Assembly: GCF_900089455.2 (NCBI RefSeq)
Contig: NZ_LT907988.1
Location: 3,844,001 to 3,908,000 of the forward strand
Direction of reading: 5' to 3'
DNA length: 64,000 nt
Origin: Orrella dioscoreae
GTDB taxonomy: Bacteria; Pseudomonadota; Gammaproteobacteria; Burkholderiales; Burkholderiaceae_B
Position numbers and translations under genes: made by a program. This document shows positions 63,489-64,000 of the stretch, piece by piece; positions within the stretch are counted from its first letter, which is position 1; every line of letters begins with the position of its first letter. Below the pieces are notes generated by a model, which saw nothing but the letters and a program-made list of their open reading frames with translations, did no database searches and was not told the DNA's origin.

Positions 63489-64000
63489 ATGAACGGCATC
63501 TTCGTACTGGAACAGCTGCTCAATGGTTTCGGCTATGGGCTGATGCTGTTCCTCATCGCGGCGGGGCTCACCCTGGTGTTCGGCATCATGGACACCATGA
63601 ACCTCGCCCACGGTTCGCTGTTCATGGCGGGCGCCTACATCGCCTCGCGCGTACATGCGTCCAGCGGTTCGTTCCTGCTCGCGGTCGCGGTGGCCATCGC
63701 GGCCACCATCGTCATCGCCGCGCTGCTTGAACTGCTGGTCTTCCGCCACCTCTACACGCGCGACCACCTGGCGCAGGTGCTCGCCACCTTCGGCGTCATC
63801 CTGGTGGCCGACGACGCGGTGAAGTTCATCTGGGGCCCCTCGCCCATCATGGCGCCCACGCCCGCGGCATTGACCGGCCCCCTCCACATCCTGCCCGACC
63901 TGCCCTATCCCTCCTACCGGCTGCTGCTGGTGGCCGTGGGCCTGCTGGTGGCCGTCGGCCTGTACTTCCTGGTCAACCGCACGCGCCTGGGCATGATCGT
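63489..64000 (+). CDS. LivH-type ABC transporter permease (truncated by window end)
   Basis: About 170 residues of an inner-membrane permease of the LivH family are visible before the window ends. The start MNGIFVLEQLLNGFGYGLMLFLIAAGLTLVFGIMDTMNLAHGSLFMAGAYIA is characteristic (GLTLxFGxMxxxNxAHGxxxMxGAY). Further helices include LLAVAVAIAATIVIAALLELLVFRHLYTRDHLAQVLATFGVILVADD. It should form the channel with a LivM partner and LivG/F ATPases that lie beyond base 64000. Spacing of 19 bases from the binding-protein gene indicates one operon. Confidence 0.9.
   Translation, partial: MNGIFVLEQLLNGFGYGLMLFLIAAGLTLVFGIMDTMNLAHGSLFMAGAYIASRVHASSGSFLLAVAVAIAATIVIAALLELLVFRHLYTRDHLAQVLATFGVILVADDAVKFIWGPSPIMAPTPAALTGPLHILPDLPYPSYRLLLVAVGLLVAVGLYFLVNRTRLGMI

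Overview
The window is high-GC, densely packed bacterial DNA. It most resembles a betaproteobacterium of the order Burkholderiales, family Alcaligenaceae (Bordetella/Achromobacter type). The reasons are a Bug-family tricarboxylate-binding protein beside a CoA transferase and a lyase, several LysR regulators next to small metabolic operons, a phasin, and repeated FecI-FecR-TonB-receptor iron cassettes. This is inferred from gene content; no rRNA or tRNA gene is present to confirm it.

Layout. 1-9.9 kb: the start of an MFS exporter, then two tandem iron-responsive cassettes (ECF sigma factor, FecR anti-sigma, TonB-dependent receptor), each behind a Fur-box-like site, then an EamA-type permease. 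10-12.2 kb: an orphan lipoprotein of lower GC and a solute-binding protein without a signal peptide. 12.2-18 kb: a complete ligase-associated DNA repair operon (MBL exonuclease, ATP-dependent ligase, Lhr-type helicase, metallophosphoesterase). 18-22.2 kb: a YdiJ-type D-2-hydroxyacid dehydrogenase divergent from a LysR gene. 22.4-25.5 kb: a tightly coupled cassette of acyl-CoA dehydrogenase-like protein, PIG-L deacetylase, methyltransferase and glycosyltransferase, with no known product. 25.5-28.5 kb: an AT-richer pair encoding an RTX-type protein and a secreted protein. 28.7-33 kb: a Bug receptor, HMG-CoA-lyase-like enzyme and CoA transferase with a LysR gene.

33-37.6 kb: LysR/RidA divergent pair, a DASS anion transporter and a membrane diguanylate cyclase. 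37.9-39.4 kb: FrmR and glutathione-dependent formaldehyde dehydrogenase. 39.5-43.9 kb: a periplasmic OB-fold protein, a HipBA toxin-antitoxin pair behind three evenly spaced operator-like repeats, and a QseBC-like two-component system. 43.9-48.2 kb: a third Fur-linked sigma/FecR/receptor cassette. 48.2-50.6 kb: a GbsR-type regulator whose probable operator occurs twice, before itself and before a dehydrogenase-DoxX fusion operon. 50.6-55.2 kb: two exported proteins, one of them a methyltransferase with a signal peptide, and a Ca2+-type P-ATPase. 55.3-60.5 kb: an operon joining a C4-dicarboxylate-type carrier to a fumarate-reductase-like flavoprotein, an iron-sulfur subunit and a NuoF-like subunit. 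60.6-64 kb: a TetR gene with two operator-like palindromes, a phasin and the start of a branched-chain-amino-acid-type ABC importer.

The most promising leads are the ACAD/PIG-L/methyltransferase/glycosyltransferase cassette, the NuoF-linked fumarate-reductase-like operon, the GbsR operator pair and the HipBA repeat array. No CRISPR array, insertion sequence, integrase, rRNA or tRNA was seen.
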